From Parcubacteria group bacterium (lineage in GTDB: Bacteria > Patescibacteriota > Minisyncoccia > UBA6257 > JACRHW01): a DNA stretch of 54,461 bases. How positions within the stretch are numbered: the first letter of the stretch is position 1; the number at the start of each line of letters is the position of its first letter. The translations under genes were made by a program, and so were the position numbers. Of the stretch, positions 1 to 9,051 are shown one piece after another. The DNA lies in assembly GCA_016217555.1 (NCBI GenBank), contig JACRHW010000004.1:1-54461 (forward strand). Reading direction: 5' to 3'. The notes beneath the pieces are model-generated. The model was given only the letters and a program-made list of their open reading frames with translations, did no database searches and had not been told where the DNA came from.

Positions 1-131
1 TAAAACTGTTCTGTTTGAGTTCGATGTTGTAATCGAACGAGTTAACTGTTTTACGCGGACACCCTATCCTTTTGTGCCTCACGCGAAGTTCAGGAGTGAA
101 TACGTGTGGGGGTTTTGTGGATGTTCTAGTT

Positions 132-158
132 CTGGATTCCCGCCTGCGCGAGAATGAC
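132..158. repeat. short palindromic repeat (CTGGATTCCCGCC..GCG.GAATGAC family)
   Basis: Same word recurs at about 16085, 26496, 26813, 30100, 33233, 35037, 35362 and 45950. Confidence 0.8.
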
Positions 159-247
159 AAGAAATAAAAACCTTGACTATTTTCGCAAAACGTACCACAG
201 TGAAGATAGTTCCTTGTGAACTATTGTAGGGTTGGGAGGTAAAAGCT

Positions 248-1177
248 ATGCCGATAACACTCTGTGTGGAACCAAATACACCACCCATGTCTTGGAAGGA
301 TTTTCGCAAGAAAAAACCACCCTTTTCTATGGCACTTGATGGATATGTAAAAGGTGGACCACGATTTAGCTCAAAAGAAGGGTTGCGTCGAAATTTTAAC
401 CATCATGAAGGCGTCGACCGACTCACAACACGTGCAACATGCGGTCAAGTTTTTATAGAGACACAACAGGGTCTGTTTTCATACTTTCAAAAAAATGGAG
501 AACCCGAAGCATTGGTGTATGTAAACGATTGTGATCAAGATGTTTGTTCCTCGTGGATGATTCTTGATCATCCGGAGATGGTCCGTGAACCTATTAATCC
601 ACGTCTCAACCGACTTATACGACTTGTCGACAAACTTGATACCACAAGCGGACTCTGTGAACTCCCTATCAAACTCCCCATATTTGGAGAGCTTGCGTGG
701 ATATTCGACCCCTATCTTCAATTTCGCCTTAGTGGCAATATCGACAACCGAAATGCATTTGAATTCGAACGCACGATACGCGAGGTGGAACGCCGAATCC
801 TAGATCATGTAGCTGGGGTTGGTGAAAGCATTCTTGTGAGTGTTGAATATGAAGTGTTGGGTGGTAAAGACCACTGGGCGATGATTAGAGAAATCGGTTC
901 CCAGGCACGAAGCGCCGCTTTTTCAAAAGGAATTCATGCACTCGTTACAGTACGCGATAGAGCTGATGGAAAATTTAACTACACGTTTTGCAGAGCTGGT
1001 CTGTTTGTCCCTTTCGATATCCCCCTCATTCTCACAACCCTCAATAGCATTGAAGGTCTTACGGGAAAAGCAGATTGCCACGGAGGATGTGATATGACAG
1101 GAGGCACCTCACGAATACTTGGATGTGCTATCCCGCCAAAAGAGCTAGAATGTATTATTAATTCTTTGCATAAGTAA
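248..1177 (+). CDS. conserved hypothetical protein (motif NHHEGVDRLTTRATCGQV; possibly DHH-phosphoesterase-like)
   Basis: 309 aa complete ORF followed by a bidirectional terminator; family assignment weak. Confidence 0.75.
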   Translation: MPITLCVEPNTPPMSWKDFRKKKPPFSMALDGYVKGGPRFSSKEGLRRNFNHHEGVDRLTTRATCGQVFIETQQGLFSYFQKNGEPEALVYVNDCDQDVCSSWMILDHPEMVREPINPRLNRLIRLVDKLDTTSGLCELPIKLPIFGELAWIFDPYLQFRLSGNIDNRNAFEFERTIREVERRILDHVAGVGESILVSVEYEVLGGKDHWAMIREIGSQARSAAFSKGIHALVTVRDRADGKFNYTFCRAGLFVPFDIPLILTTLNSIEGLTGKADCHGGCDMTGGTSRILGCAIPPKELECIINSLHK

Positions 1178-1185
1178 TAAAAAAC

Positions 1186-1213
1186 AAAAATCCGCCCAAT
1201 AAGGCGGATTTTT
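1186..1213. terminator. bidirectional terminator hairpin AAAAATCCGCC-CAATAA-GGCGGATTTTT
   Basis: Perfect inverted repeat with A/T tails between convergent genes. Confidence 0.85.
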
Positions 1214-1224
1214 CTTCAAAAGAA

Positions 1225-2442
1225 TTATGCACCAAAATGAATCTTATAGAAATACCTCTTTCCTACATTGATTATCTTACCCCCCATCTCAGAATTAAAT
1301 ATAAATTGTGGATCAGTAAGTGTTTCACCATCGAGTCGGACTCCCTTTTCCTCAATAAGACGGCGCGCCTCTGCATTTGAATCTGCGCGCCCCACCTCAC
1401 GCAAGAATTCTATAATAGTGGTACCAGTTACCACGTTAATTTCCTGAGCACCAGCAGATGCATCTTTTTTCTGAAACATGCGTACAAAATCCTGTTCAGC
1501 TTTCTCCGCCTCCTCTTCTCCGTGATACAAGGCAACAACATCTTTAGCGAGCTTCATTTTAATATCACGCGGATTAATACCTGTAGCAAGTTGCGTTTCA
1601 TATTCTTTAATTTCTCGAGGATCGACAAACGTATATACCTTGTAGTAGGCAATAATAAGATTGTCAGGAAGCGTCATAATTTTTCCATATTTATCTTCTG
1701 GCGTATCAGTGATTGCCACGAAATTACCAAGAGATTTTGATTGCTTTTCTTTTCCATCCAACCCAGGAGTAATTACTGTCGTCATAATAGACTGCGGAGC
1801 TTGATCGAAAAGAGACTGGTAATGTCGCCCCATCATTTCATTAAAAAGCTGATCAGAACCAATAATGGTAAGATCTGTCTCTAACACATACGAATCATAT
1901 CCCTGTAAAATAGGGTAGAGCATCTCGTGCATATAAATCTCGCTCCCCTCCTTGATACGTTTCTGAAACATATCGCGCTCAATAAGCCTGGCGTGCGTTA
2001 TGTTTCTACAGAGCTTAAGAAATTCGTTGAGGGACATTTTGTCATACCACTCTGAATTTCGACGCACCTCAAACACCCGACTGTCGTCGAGAAGAATTTT
2101 TGTAACTTGCTCTTGGTACAAGACGGCATCTGCTTCAATTTCTTCCAAAGAACGCTCGGGACGTGTTTTGCTTTTTCCTGTAGGGTCTCCAATACGTGTC
2201 GTAAAATCCCCAATGAGAAACACCACCTTGTGCCCCATTTCCTGAAACTCACGCATCTTCCAAAGACTCACTGCGTGCCCAAGATGAATAAGTGGATTCG
2301 TCACATCCACGCCAAACTTAATACGCAACTGCTTTCCTGAAGCAATACGTTCACGCAACTCCCCATCAGTAATAACTCGCTCTACATTATGCGAAAGCGC
2401 ATGCTCAATCCAATTTTTCTTCTCAAATAAATGTTTTTTCAT
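1225..2442 (-). CDS. tyrS: tyrosyl-tRNA synthetase
   Basis: HLGH signature, KQSKSLGN (KMSKS-like) and C-terminal S4-like domain; start chosen at MKKHLFEKK rather than the ORF start at 2475. Confidence 0.93.
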   Translation of the reverse strand: MKKHLFEKKNWIEHALSHNVERVITDGELRERIASGKQLRIKFGVDVTNPLIHLGHAVSLWKMREFQEMGHKVVFLIGDFTTRIGDPTGKSKTRPERSLEEIEADAVLYQEQVTKILLDDSRVFEVRRNSEWYDKMSLNEFLKLCRNITHARLIERDMFQKRIKEGSEIYMHEMLYPILQGYDSYVLETDLTIIGSDQLFNEMMGRHYQSLFDQAPQSIMTTVITPGLDGKEKQSKSLGNFVAITDTPEDKYGKIMTLPDNLIIAYYKVYTFVDPREIKEYETQLATGINPRDIKMKLAKDVVALYHGEEEAEKAEQDFVRMFQKKDASAGAQEINVVTGTTIIEFLREVGRADSNAEARRLIEEKGVRLDGETLTDPQFIFNSEMGGKIINVGKRYFYKIHFGA

Positions 2443-2491
2443 GAATAAATAGTATGCTTTATCATAAAACACCATTTCATGATACGCAACT

Positions 2492-2520
2492 AAAAACCCT
2501 CACGTTTTGTGAGGGTTTTT
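2492..2520. terminator. terminator hairpin AAAAACCCTCAC..GTGAGGGTTTTT
   Basis: Perfect inverted repeat with T tract. Confidence 0.85.
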
Positions 2521-2528
2521 ATATGAAA

Positions 2529-4112
2529 TTATTTAACCTTGCTTAACCCTAAAAAGTCTTTTGGTAACTTACCGGGACCGAGAGGATTATAGCCATTTTT
2601 AACTTCATCGCCATCCTTGTGCCCGTCACCATCGGTGTCGGGATTTTTGGGATTGGTACCATATAGTAACTCCTGGTCATCAGTGAGACCATCATGATCT
2701 GAGTCAATTGCCTTACCAGGTCCGCGTGGATTATAGCCATTTTTTACTTCATCAAAATCGCTGTGTCCATCACCGTCGGTGTCTGAGTTGTTTGGGTTGG
2801 TGCCAAGTAACGTCTCTTGCGCATTTGTAAGCCCATCACCATCAGTATCATCGCTTGACCCGCTGATTACAAGAGGTTGTGCGCCAGCACCAGAGAGAAG
2901 TTCTTCAAAATTTTTTGCATCAGGAGGAATATTAATGGTAACTGGTTCGTTGATATTTTTTATCACCTCCCTAAGAGTGGCGGTTACTTTTATCTTTGAA
3001 TTTGAAGTAACAATCGCCTGTATCTGGTGTAGAGCGTGATCTGATTTTCCAATCCATAATTCCCCCCTTACATCAATACCCTCCAAAAAGGCATCAATGC
3101 CCTGCAAATCGGCCTCGGTAATTTCTGTTCCATTAATCGCGGGAGAAAGTTCTTTTAGGGTGTTTTTAACTCCATTCTTATCCATAGTAAAAGCGTAATG
3201 ATATGAAGCGATTCCCTCAATTTTCTCATCAGTTAAATGTTGCCCCACCTTAATAAACATCGCCTTCGCAAGAATCATTTTTATCGCATCTGTCTTTTCC
3301 TTTGAAAGACTAAGCCCTGCCTGAAGCCCCATCGATTGGTCTCCATATCCTGATTGTTGAAGTTGTGCCAAGGTAGCTGCAGAATCAAATTTTATCCACT
3401 GATTTTTGAAGGAATCGAAGCTTTGTGTGCCAGGAATACCAAGATTGTTTAATTTAAAATAGAGCGCTTTGTCTATAACACGTACATCAAATCCAAGAAG
3501 TGATCCGCTAAGAGGAAGAATATCTGTTCCAAGAGTAAATGTACCTAAAAGTTTTGGGTTACTTAATTCAGACGAATCCATTGATCCTCCAAATTTCATT
3601 GTAATGCTCCCCTCCCCTGATTTTATTGAAGCGCTATCTCCCCCCGATGGAGGAAGAAATCCTGAAAAATCTTGAGTATTTACGGTTACTTTAATATCAC
3701 CCGAAAAACTATCCGTCTTCACCGCAAGCATTGTTTTAACCATACCCTGAACGATTTGTTCCGGAGTTTGGCTAAAATAAGTATAAGCAAAGACCCCGCC
3801 CCCAACAAGAAGTACTCCTATAACTGAAATAAGAACAATAAGCTTTTTGCTAAATCGTGGTGCGGAACCAGAACGCTCCTCAAACGAGGTAGCACTCTCC
3901 GGCAAGGTCTTCTCTGCCTGAGTACTCACGGGCGAAGAGATAGACGACGAAGCAGTAGGAGAAGAAGCTGGAGAAACAACAAAAGACTTAAGCGCCTCAT
4001 CCACGTCAGCAACCTGCCACCCACTTGATACAAGCGTATTCTTGATAGCCTCCTGAGCCACCCCCTGCTCAAGCTGTGCCTTTATATAGGTAACTAATTC
4101 TTGATGAATCAT
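2529..4112 (-). CDS. membrane-anchored protein with C-terminal thrombospondin type-3-like DxDxDG calcium-binding repeats
   Basis: TM segment LIVLISVIGVLLVGGGVFAYTYF; repeats DTDGDGLTNAQE, DTDGDGHSDFDE, DSDHDGLTDDQE, DTDGDGHKDGDE. Confidence 0.85.
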   Translation of the reverse strand: MIHQELVTYIKAQLEQGVAQEAIKNTLVSSGWQVADVDEALKSFVVSPASSPTASSSISSPVSTQAEKTLPESATSFEERSGSAPRFSKKLIVLISVIGVLLVGGGVFAYTYFSQTPEQIVQGMVKTMLAVKTDSFSGDIKVTVNTQDFSGFLPPSGGDSASIKSGEGSITMKFGGSMDSSELSNPKLLGTFTLGTDILPLSGSLLGFDVRVIDKALYFKLNNLGIPGTQSFDSFKNQWIKFDSAATLAQLQQSGYGDQSMGLQAGLSLSKEKTDAIKMILAKAMFIKVGQHLTDEKIEGIASYHYAFTMDKNGVKNTLKELSPAINGTEITEADLQGIDAFLEGIDVRGELWIGKSDHALHQIQAIVTSNSKIKVTATLREVIKNINEPVTINIPPDAKNFEELLSGAGAQPLVISGSSDDTDGDGLTNAQETLLGTNPNNSDTDGDGHSDFDEVKNGYNPRGPGKAIDSDHDGLTDDQELLYGTNPKNPDTDGDGHKDGDEVKNGYNPLGPGKLPKDFLGLSKVK

Positions 4113-4216
4113 ATAAAATAATAAGATTAGATGACCTTCTTATTATACTGTACATCAAAAAACAACGCTTGTGTACAAATAAAAAACGGCGAGATAATAT
4201 CAGGCCGCTTATTTTT

Positions 4217-5410
4217 TTATTTTCGCGTTTTACCAAAGAGAATGAGTGTAGAGCAAACAAGAACCGCCCCCGACATTATCCATGCAACAGGAATCGAATA
4301 GTGCTGGGCGACTACGCCACTTACCAAAAGACCAATCATTCCACCGATATGATGCGAAACTGCCTCAAACGATATAAGAGTAGCTCTTTCGTGAGAAGGG
4401 ATATTGTCATTAAGATAAACGTCTTTGAGCGGTACAAACAATCCTCTCGCAACCTCATGAATGAGAAAAATAGAAATTGCGGGAAGAAATTGCTGAAACA
4501 ACACCGTTGTACATATTCCCACACCAATGACGCACTGTGATATGGTTAACGCAACCCTTTCATCTACAATCTTCCTTAGAAACCACGGAGCAAGTGCCGA
4601 ACCAATTATCAAGGCAATAGAAATCCCAGCGAATATGAATCCAAAACTAGTTTTGTTAGGAAGAAATTGTCCAAAAAACGGTTGCCACTGCATATTTGGT
4701 GCCTGAACAGCAAAAAACTGCACAACTCCTAACACAAGGATGAATCTCACGGCGTTGTTGTTTACCCCATAATGAACACTCTTACCTATGGTATTGCCCA
4801 TATGAAGGATTCCCTCTCGAAATGAGAAACTTTTTCTCTCAAACTCATCTTCTCGTATATAGATCACGGCGAGTATCCCTGCAACAAACATAATACATCC
4901 ACCAACAATCCAAGGAAGAGCAATATTCTTACTTGCTAGATAGGCACCAAGTACCGCCGCTATAATTGCGACGGCACTTTTAAGCTGCTGCTCCCTTGCA
5001 AATATCGGTCCCATAGACCCCTCATATCCCTGAAGTTTTAAGTGTTCTATAAGCCACGCCTGAAAAGCGCCACTTGCAAAGGTGCTTCCAATCGCAGCAA
5101 TTACTTCGGCAAGAACAAAAAACCAAAAAGTTGTTGCAGAAGCATACACAAAAAGACCCGTCGACATTAAGAAGCATGAGATCACAAATGACAACTTCCT
5201 TCCAAACACGTCAGCAAAAGCTCCTGTTGGAATTTCACAAATAAACAGTGTCGTAAAAAAGAAAAAATTCACAAGATTTACTTCCAACAGATTAAGACCT
5301 TTTGCCATCAAAAACATTACGTAAACTCCAGCAAAAAGATGTACTCCAAAAGAAGAGGTGCTACGTAATAACAAATATGTTGAAATTGTGTTTCTCGTTT
5401 CTCTGTCCAT
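4217..5410 (-). CDS. MFS transporter
   Basis: 397 aa, about 12 hydrophobic segments, MFS-like motif ADVFGRKLSF. Confidence 0.85.
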   Translation of the reverse strand: MDRETRNTISTYLLLRSTSSFGVHLFAGVYVMFLMAKGLNLLEVNLVNFFFFTTLFICEIPTGAFADVFGRKLSFVISCFLMSTGLFVYASATTFWFFVLAEVIAAIGSTFASGAFQAWLIEHLKLQGYEGSMGPIFAREQQLKSAVAIIAAVLGAYLASKNIALPWIVGGCIMFVAGILAVIYIREDEFERKSFSFREGILHMGNTIGKSVHYGVNNNAVRFILVLGVVQFFAVQAPNMQWQPFFGQFLPNKTSFGFIFAGISIALIIGSALAPWFLRKIVDERVALTISQCVIGVGICTTVLFQQFLPAISIFLIHEVARGLFVPLKDVYLNDNIPSHERATLISFEAVSHHIGGMIGLLVSGVVAQHYSIPVAWIMSGAVLVCSTLILFGKTRK

Positions 5411-5467
5411 TTTCCTTCCCTCCCTTTCAAGGTGCTATTTAGATAGATCAAAAACAAAACGCCCCGA

Positions 5468-5540
5468 TCTATCTAACCAAGGCGCTCTTAAGCAATAACA
5501 TTAAAAAATACTATCAGGTTAACATCGCCTTGGTTAGATA
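5468..5540. promoter_or_regulatory. long stem-loop (TCTATCTAACCAAGGCG ... CGCCTTGGTTAGATA)
   Basis: 15+ nt inverted repeat upstream of the MFS gene. Confidence 0.5.
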
Positions 5541-5657
5541 AATAAAACCACAAAGACCCCACACGTGCGTGGAGGCAATAAAAGTATTATTCATCTGGCG
5601 ATTTTCTTTTTTCATAGTAAATTTAATATAACACAATAGCACATAAACATCAATATG

Positions 5658-5728
5658 AGCGGGATACCAGAATCGAACTGGCGCCTTGACCTTGGCAAGG
5701 TCGCGTACTACCACTATACTAATCCCGC
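5658..5728 (-). tRNA. tRNA-Gly(GCC)
   Basis: Reverse complement GCGGGATTAGTATAGTGGTAGTACGCGACCTTGCCAAGGTC...GGTTCGATTC-type T arm; 7-bp acceptor; anticodon GCC. Confidence 0.93.
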
Positions 5729-5801
5729 TTCTTTGTTAGTATTAATCCCCCAAAGGGGGATATATACAAGATACCAAATACTAAATACTAAATACAAGAG
5801 A

Positions 5802-6389
5802 CTACTTTTTTGTGGATTTAATAATGTCGTCTATAAGACCATATTTTTTAGCTTCTTCTGGAGAGAGGTAAAAATCTCGATCGGTATCTTTTTCAACTTT
5901 AGAAACAGGCTGCCCGGTATGTTTTGCGAGTATCTGATTAAGCTGTCCTTTCATTTTAATAATTTGGCGCGCGGTGATCTCTATCTCTGAAGCTTGTCCC
6001 TCAGCACCCCCCATTATTTGATGGAGCAAAATTTCTGCATTAGGAAGAGTGTAACGCTTCCCCTTCTTGCCTGCACCAAGTAAAACGGCACCCATAGAGG
6101 CAGCAATACCCACGCAAATAGTTGAAACATCTGGCTTAATCGCTTGCATAGTGTCATAGATAGCAAGACCTGCTGTTACCATTCCCCCAGGAGAATTGAT
6201 ATAAAAATGAATGTCTTTTTTAGGGTCGGTGTGCTCAAGATAAAGCATTTGTGCGACGATAGTATTTGCAACCATGTCGTTTATAGGGCCTCCAAGAAAA
6301 ATAATACGCTCCTCAAGAAGACGAGAATAAATGTCATAGGCGCGCTCTCCAAAGTTTGATTTTTCGATTACGGTAGGAATTAAATTCAT
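5802..6389 (-). CDS. clpP: ATP-dependent Clp protease proteolytic subunit
   Basis: [27 protein letters not shown] active-site region; YINSPGG. Confidence 0.96.
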   Translation of the reverse strand: MNLIPTVIEKSNFGERAYDIYSRLLEERIIFLGGPINDMVANTIVAQMLYLEHTDPKKDIHFYINSPGGMVTAGLAIYDTMQAIKPDVSTICVGIAASMGAVLLGAGKKGKRYTLPNAEILLHQIMGGAEGQASEIEITARQIIKMKGQLNQILAKHTGQPVSKVEKDTDRDFYLSPEEAKKYGLIDDIIKSTKK

Positions 6390-6397
6390 AAGTTTAA

Positions 6398-6497
6398 CAT
6401 ACTAATATACGAATGTTACGAATAAAACGAATCACTACAAATACCGTACGTATTAGTATCCATTAGTATCATTTGCATAATTCGTATATTGGTATAA
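6398..6497 (-). repeat. family-A intergenic palindromic repeat, copy 1
   Basis: catactaatatacgaatgttacgaat...cataattcgtatattggtata; between tig stop and clpP start. Confidence 0.9.
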
Positions 6498-6505
6498 TTT
6501 ATTTT

Positions 6506-7468
6506 TTATTGTTGTTCTAAAAAGGTTAATACCTTCTCTGTCGCCAGCATATTCTTAACATAGAGACGCATTGATGGCAAATCCTCATCTTGAATCTTTT
6601 CTTCAGGATTTTCTTGCCCTGAGCTTGTCGAAGGGTATTTTTTAAGTTCCTCTATTTTCCCCTCTACCTCACTCTCTTCAACAACAATTTTTTCCTCAAC
6701 CGCAATACGCCCCAAAAGAAGCGCGATTGTAATGTTACGTTCCGCCTCGGGTCTCAACTCTTTTTTAAAATCTTCCTCTGTCTTATTAAACTGTGCAAGA
6801 TAGTTAAGAACATTTGCCTGAGCGGGTCCTCCTCTCTTAAATTCGTTGAACACGCGCTCGACTTCTTTCGTAATCATTTCTTCTTCTATATCAGCTTTTG
6901 TTTCCTTGGCGAGCGCATCGAGAAGAAGAAGTCGCAAGCGATGTATTTCACGATCATTTTGTTCGAGACTTAAACCCCTTCGAATATTATCTTCGATATC
7001 CTTACTATCCTTAAATCCCCCTAGTGTCTTTGCAAACTCTTCATTAAAATCTGGAAGTACCTCTTTTTGTATGTTGTTCATCGTAACAGAAAAATGAAGG
7101 GACTTCCCGCATAAATCGGTAAGCCAATAATCCTCTGGTACTGCTACATCAAATGCACGTTTCTCACCTATTTGCATACCAGTTATACGTTCCTCAAATC
7201 CAGGCACAAATTTACCCTTTCCAAGCATAAAGAGATATTTTCTTCCTGCCCCACCCTCGAGGGGAATAAGACCAACGGTGGTATCAAAATCAATATCGGC
7301 GACATCACCAACTTCAATGGGACGATTGAGTGCGATGTATTGTGCGCGCGACCTACGAAGCCAAAGAATTGCCTCCTCGAACTTTGCTTCAGGAACATCA
7401 AGGTTTTTTGTATTCTCCTTATAAAACTTTTTAGCAATGATTTTATAGTCGGGAAGTGTAATTTTCAT
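6506..7468 (-). CDS. tig: trigger factor-like PPIase/chaperone lacking the N-terminal ribosome-binding domain
   Basis: FKBP-like PPIase segment VGDVADIDFD...GKGKFVPGFEERITGMQIGEK and trigger-factor C domain; start at MKITLPDYK. Confidence 0.85.
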   Translation of the reverse strand: MKITLPDYKIIAKKFYKENTKNLDVPEAKFEEAILWLRRSRAQYIALNRPIEVGDVADIDFDTTVGLIPLEGGAGRKYLFMLGKGKFVPGFEERITGMQIGEKRAFDVAVPEDYWLTDLCGKSLHFSVTMNNIQKEVLPDFNEEFAKTLGGFKDSKDIEDNIRRGLSLEQNDREIHRLRLLLLDALAKETKADIEEEMITKEVERVFNEFKRGGPAQANVLNYLAQFNKTEEDFKKELRPEAERNITIALLLGRIAVEEKIVVEESEVEGKIEELKKYPSTSSGQENPEEKIQDEDLPSMRLYVKNMLATEKVLTFLEQQ

Positions 7469-7480
7469 AAAAAAATAAAT

Positions 7481-7566
7481 ATACCAATATACAAATGTTA
7501 CGAATAAAACGAATCCCAACGAATACATACTACCAAGACCCTTTTCTTATTCGTATATTTGTATGA
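7481..7566 (-). repeat. family-A intergenic palindromic repeat, copy 2
   Basis: ataccaatatacaaatgttacgaat...ttcgtatatttgtatg; between nusA stop and tig start. Confidence 0.88.
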
Positions 7567-8766
7567 TTATTCTTTAGCCTTTTCTGAACCCTCTGGTCTC
7601 TTCTCCTCTCCGGCAGCAGCGACACCCCCTTCTACGGCCTCCTCTGGCTTATCCATCGAACGCACATCAATCTTCCCATTAGTAAGTCGCGCGGCGAGGC
7701 GCACGTTTTGACCACTCTTTCCAATAGCAAGACTAATTTGATCTGGTAGTACATATACAATAGCCTCTCGTCGAGAATTCACCTCGATCTTCTGCACCTT
7801 AGCAGGCGAAAGTGCATTCATAATAAACTGCGAAGTGTCCTCAGACCATGCAATAATATCAATCTTCTCTCCTCCAAGTTCATTCATAACCGCCATAACA
7901 CGTGTACCTTTTTGTCCCACACATGAACCGATGGGGTCTATCATCTCAACGTTTGAGGCAACGGCAATTTTCGTTCTACTTCCCGCCTCACGCGCGATTT
8001 CTTTAATTTCCACCACCTTGTCATTGATTTCTGGCACCTCGATCTCAAAAAGCTTAGCAACAAACTGAGGATGAGCCCGAGAGAGAATCACTGCGGGTCC
8101 TTTATAATCTTCCTGCACCGCGAGAATATAGAAACGCCTTCGTTCTCCTATACGATATCGTTCTCCGTAGATCGTTTCATTCGGATACATAATTCCAATT
8201 GCCTTTCCGAGCTCAACATAAATAGCACGCCCCTCCACTCGCTGAATAATACCGCTAATTAATGTTCCCTCTTTTTGTTTAAACTCCTGATACACTGTTG
8301 TTTTTTCAGCTTCACGAATTTTTTGTAATACCACCTGCTTTGCGGCTTGTGCTGCAATGCGACCAAAGTCGGCTCGTGCCTCAAGAGGAAAGGTTACCTC
8401 ATCCCCTGGCTGAATACCTGCTTTCATTTTTTCCGCCTCTTCGAGCATGATATGGTGCTCCTCATTAAATACATAACGCTTTATCTCCCCTTCAGCGAGA
8501 GGAGAAACTTCTTGAGCAGCCTCCTCTTCCGCCTCTTCAGGAGTCTTAATCATGCTTTCATCGAGTACTGTTTTTACCTGCCAAAACAAAAACTCACCCG
8601 TTTCAGGATCTAGTTTTGCCTTGATGTGTTCGCCCTTGCTCCCATACTCTTTTCGATACGCAGTAGCAACAGCCGTTTCAATAGCTTCGATAATAGCCTC
8701 TTTACTAATATTTCGTTCCTCTGCTATCTGTTCAATCGCAGAAGAAAAATTTTTTAAATCAAACAT
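7567..8766 (-). CDS. nusA: transcription termination/antitermination factor NusA
   Basis: NusA N-terminal, S1 and KH domains (GSCVGQKGTRVMAVMNELGGEKIDII). Confidence 0.96.
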   Translation of the reverse strand: MFDLKNFSSAIEQIAEERNISKEAIIEAIETAVATAYRKEYGSKGEHIKAKLDPETGEFLFWQVKTVLDESMIKTPEEAEEEAAQEVSPLAEGEIKRYVFNEEHHIMLEEAEKMKAGIQPGDEVTFPLEARADFGRIAAQAAKQVVLQKIREAEKTTVYQEFKQKEGTLISGIIQRVEGRAIYVELGKAIGIMYPNETIYGERYRIGERRRFYILAVQEDYKGPAVILSRAHPQFVAKLFEIEVPEINDKVVEIKEIAREAGSRTKIAVASNVEMIDPIGSCVGQKGTRVMAVMNELGGEKIDIIAWSEDTSQFIMNALSPAKVQKIEVNSRREAIVYVLPDQISLAIGKSGQNVRLAARLTNGKIDVRSMDKPEEAVEGGVAAAGEEKRPEGSEKAKE

Positions 8767-8807
8767 GGTTTTAGTAATTAGTTTATTAGTGGTTAGTAAA
8801 TTTTGTT

Positions 8808-8931
8808 AGAAATACATTCTTTTGGATGCAGTACAAGGAAAACGCGAGGAACGGAGTAAGCTGTACACAAGAAGTACTGCGTTGAGTACCGGAGCGTTTG
8901 ACGAAGTAATGCGCCGAAAGAATGTATTTCT
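8808..8931 (+). repeat. family-K structured repeat, copy 1
   Basis: Terminal inverted repeats AGAAATACATTCTTT/AAAGAATGTATTTCT; internal 52-mer homologous to 17713-17764 (reverse strand). Confidence 0.85.
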
Positions 8932-8941
8932 CTAAAGAAAA

Positions 8942-8959
8942 TCCGCCCCTCGGGCGGAC
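8942..8959 (-). terminator. hairpin TCCGCCC-CTC-GGGCGGA
   Basis: Perfect stem downstream of the minus-strand 9052-9990 gene. Confidence 0.6.
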
Positions 8960-9051
8960 ATAAACATCCATAACGCTTTCAATCCGAAATCCAATCGTAT
9001 TTAGATAATAGCAAAATTTCCTTTGTTTGTCAAATTTTTCATTTTCTGTTG

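Noticed and set aside
79-309. 76-aa ORF containing CHSRAGGNPE
   Set aside because: Repeat-derived peptide and overlap with the better-supported 248-1177 gene.
2549-2790. DNA-level repeats in ORF 2529-4112 considered as a mobile element
   Set aside because: Explained by tandem thrombospondin-type calcium-binding protein repeats.
5655-5990. ORF overlapping tRNA-Gly and antisense clpP
   Set aside because: Translation of tRNA and repeat sequence (RYQILNTKYK...) on the strand opposite clpP; not a credible gene.
6398-7566. Clusters of dispersed repeats considered as a CRISPR array
   Set aside because: Copies are far apart, separated by full genes, palindromic over their whole length, with no unique spacers and no cas genes in the window.
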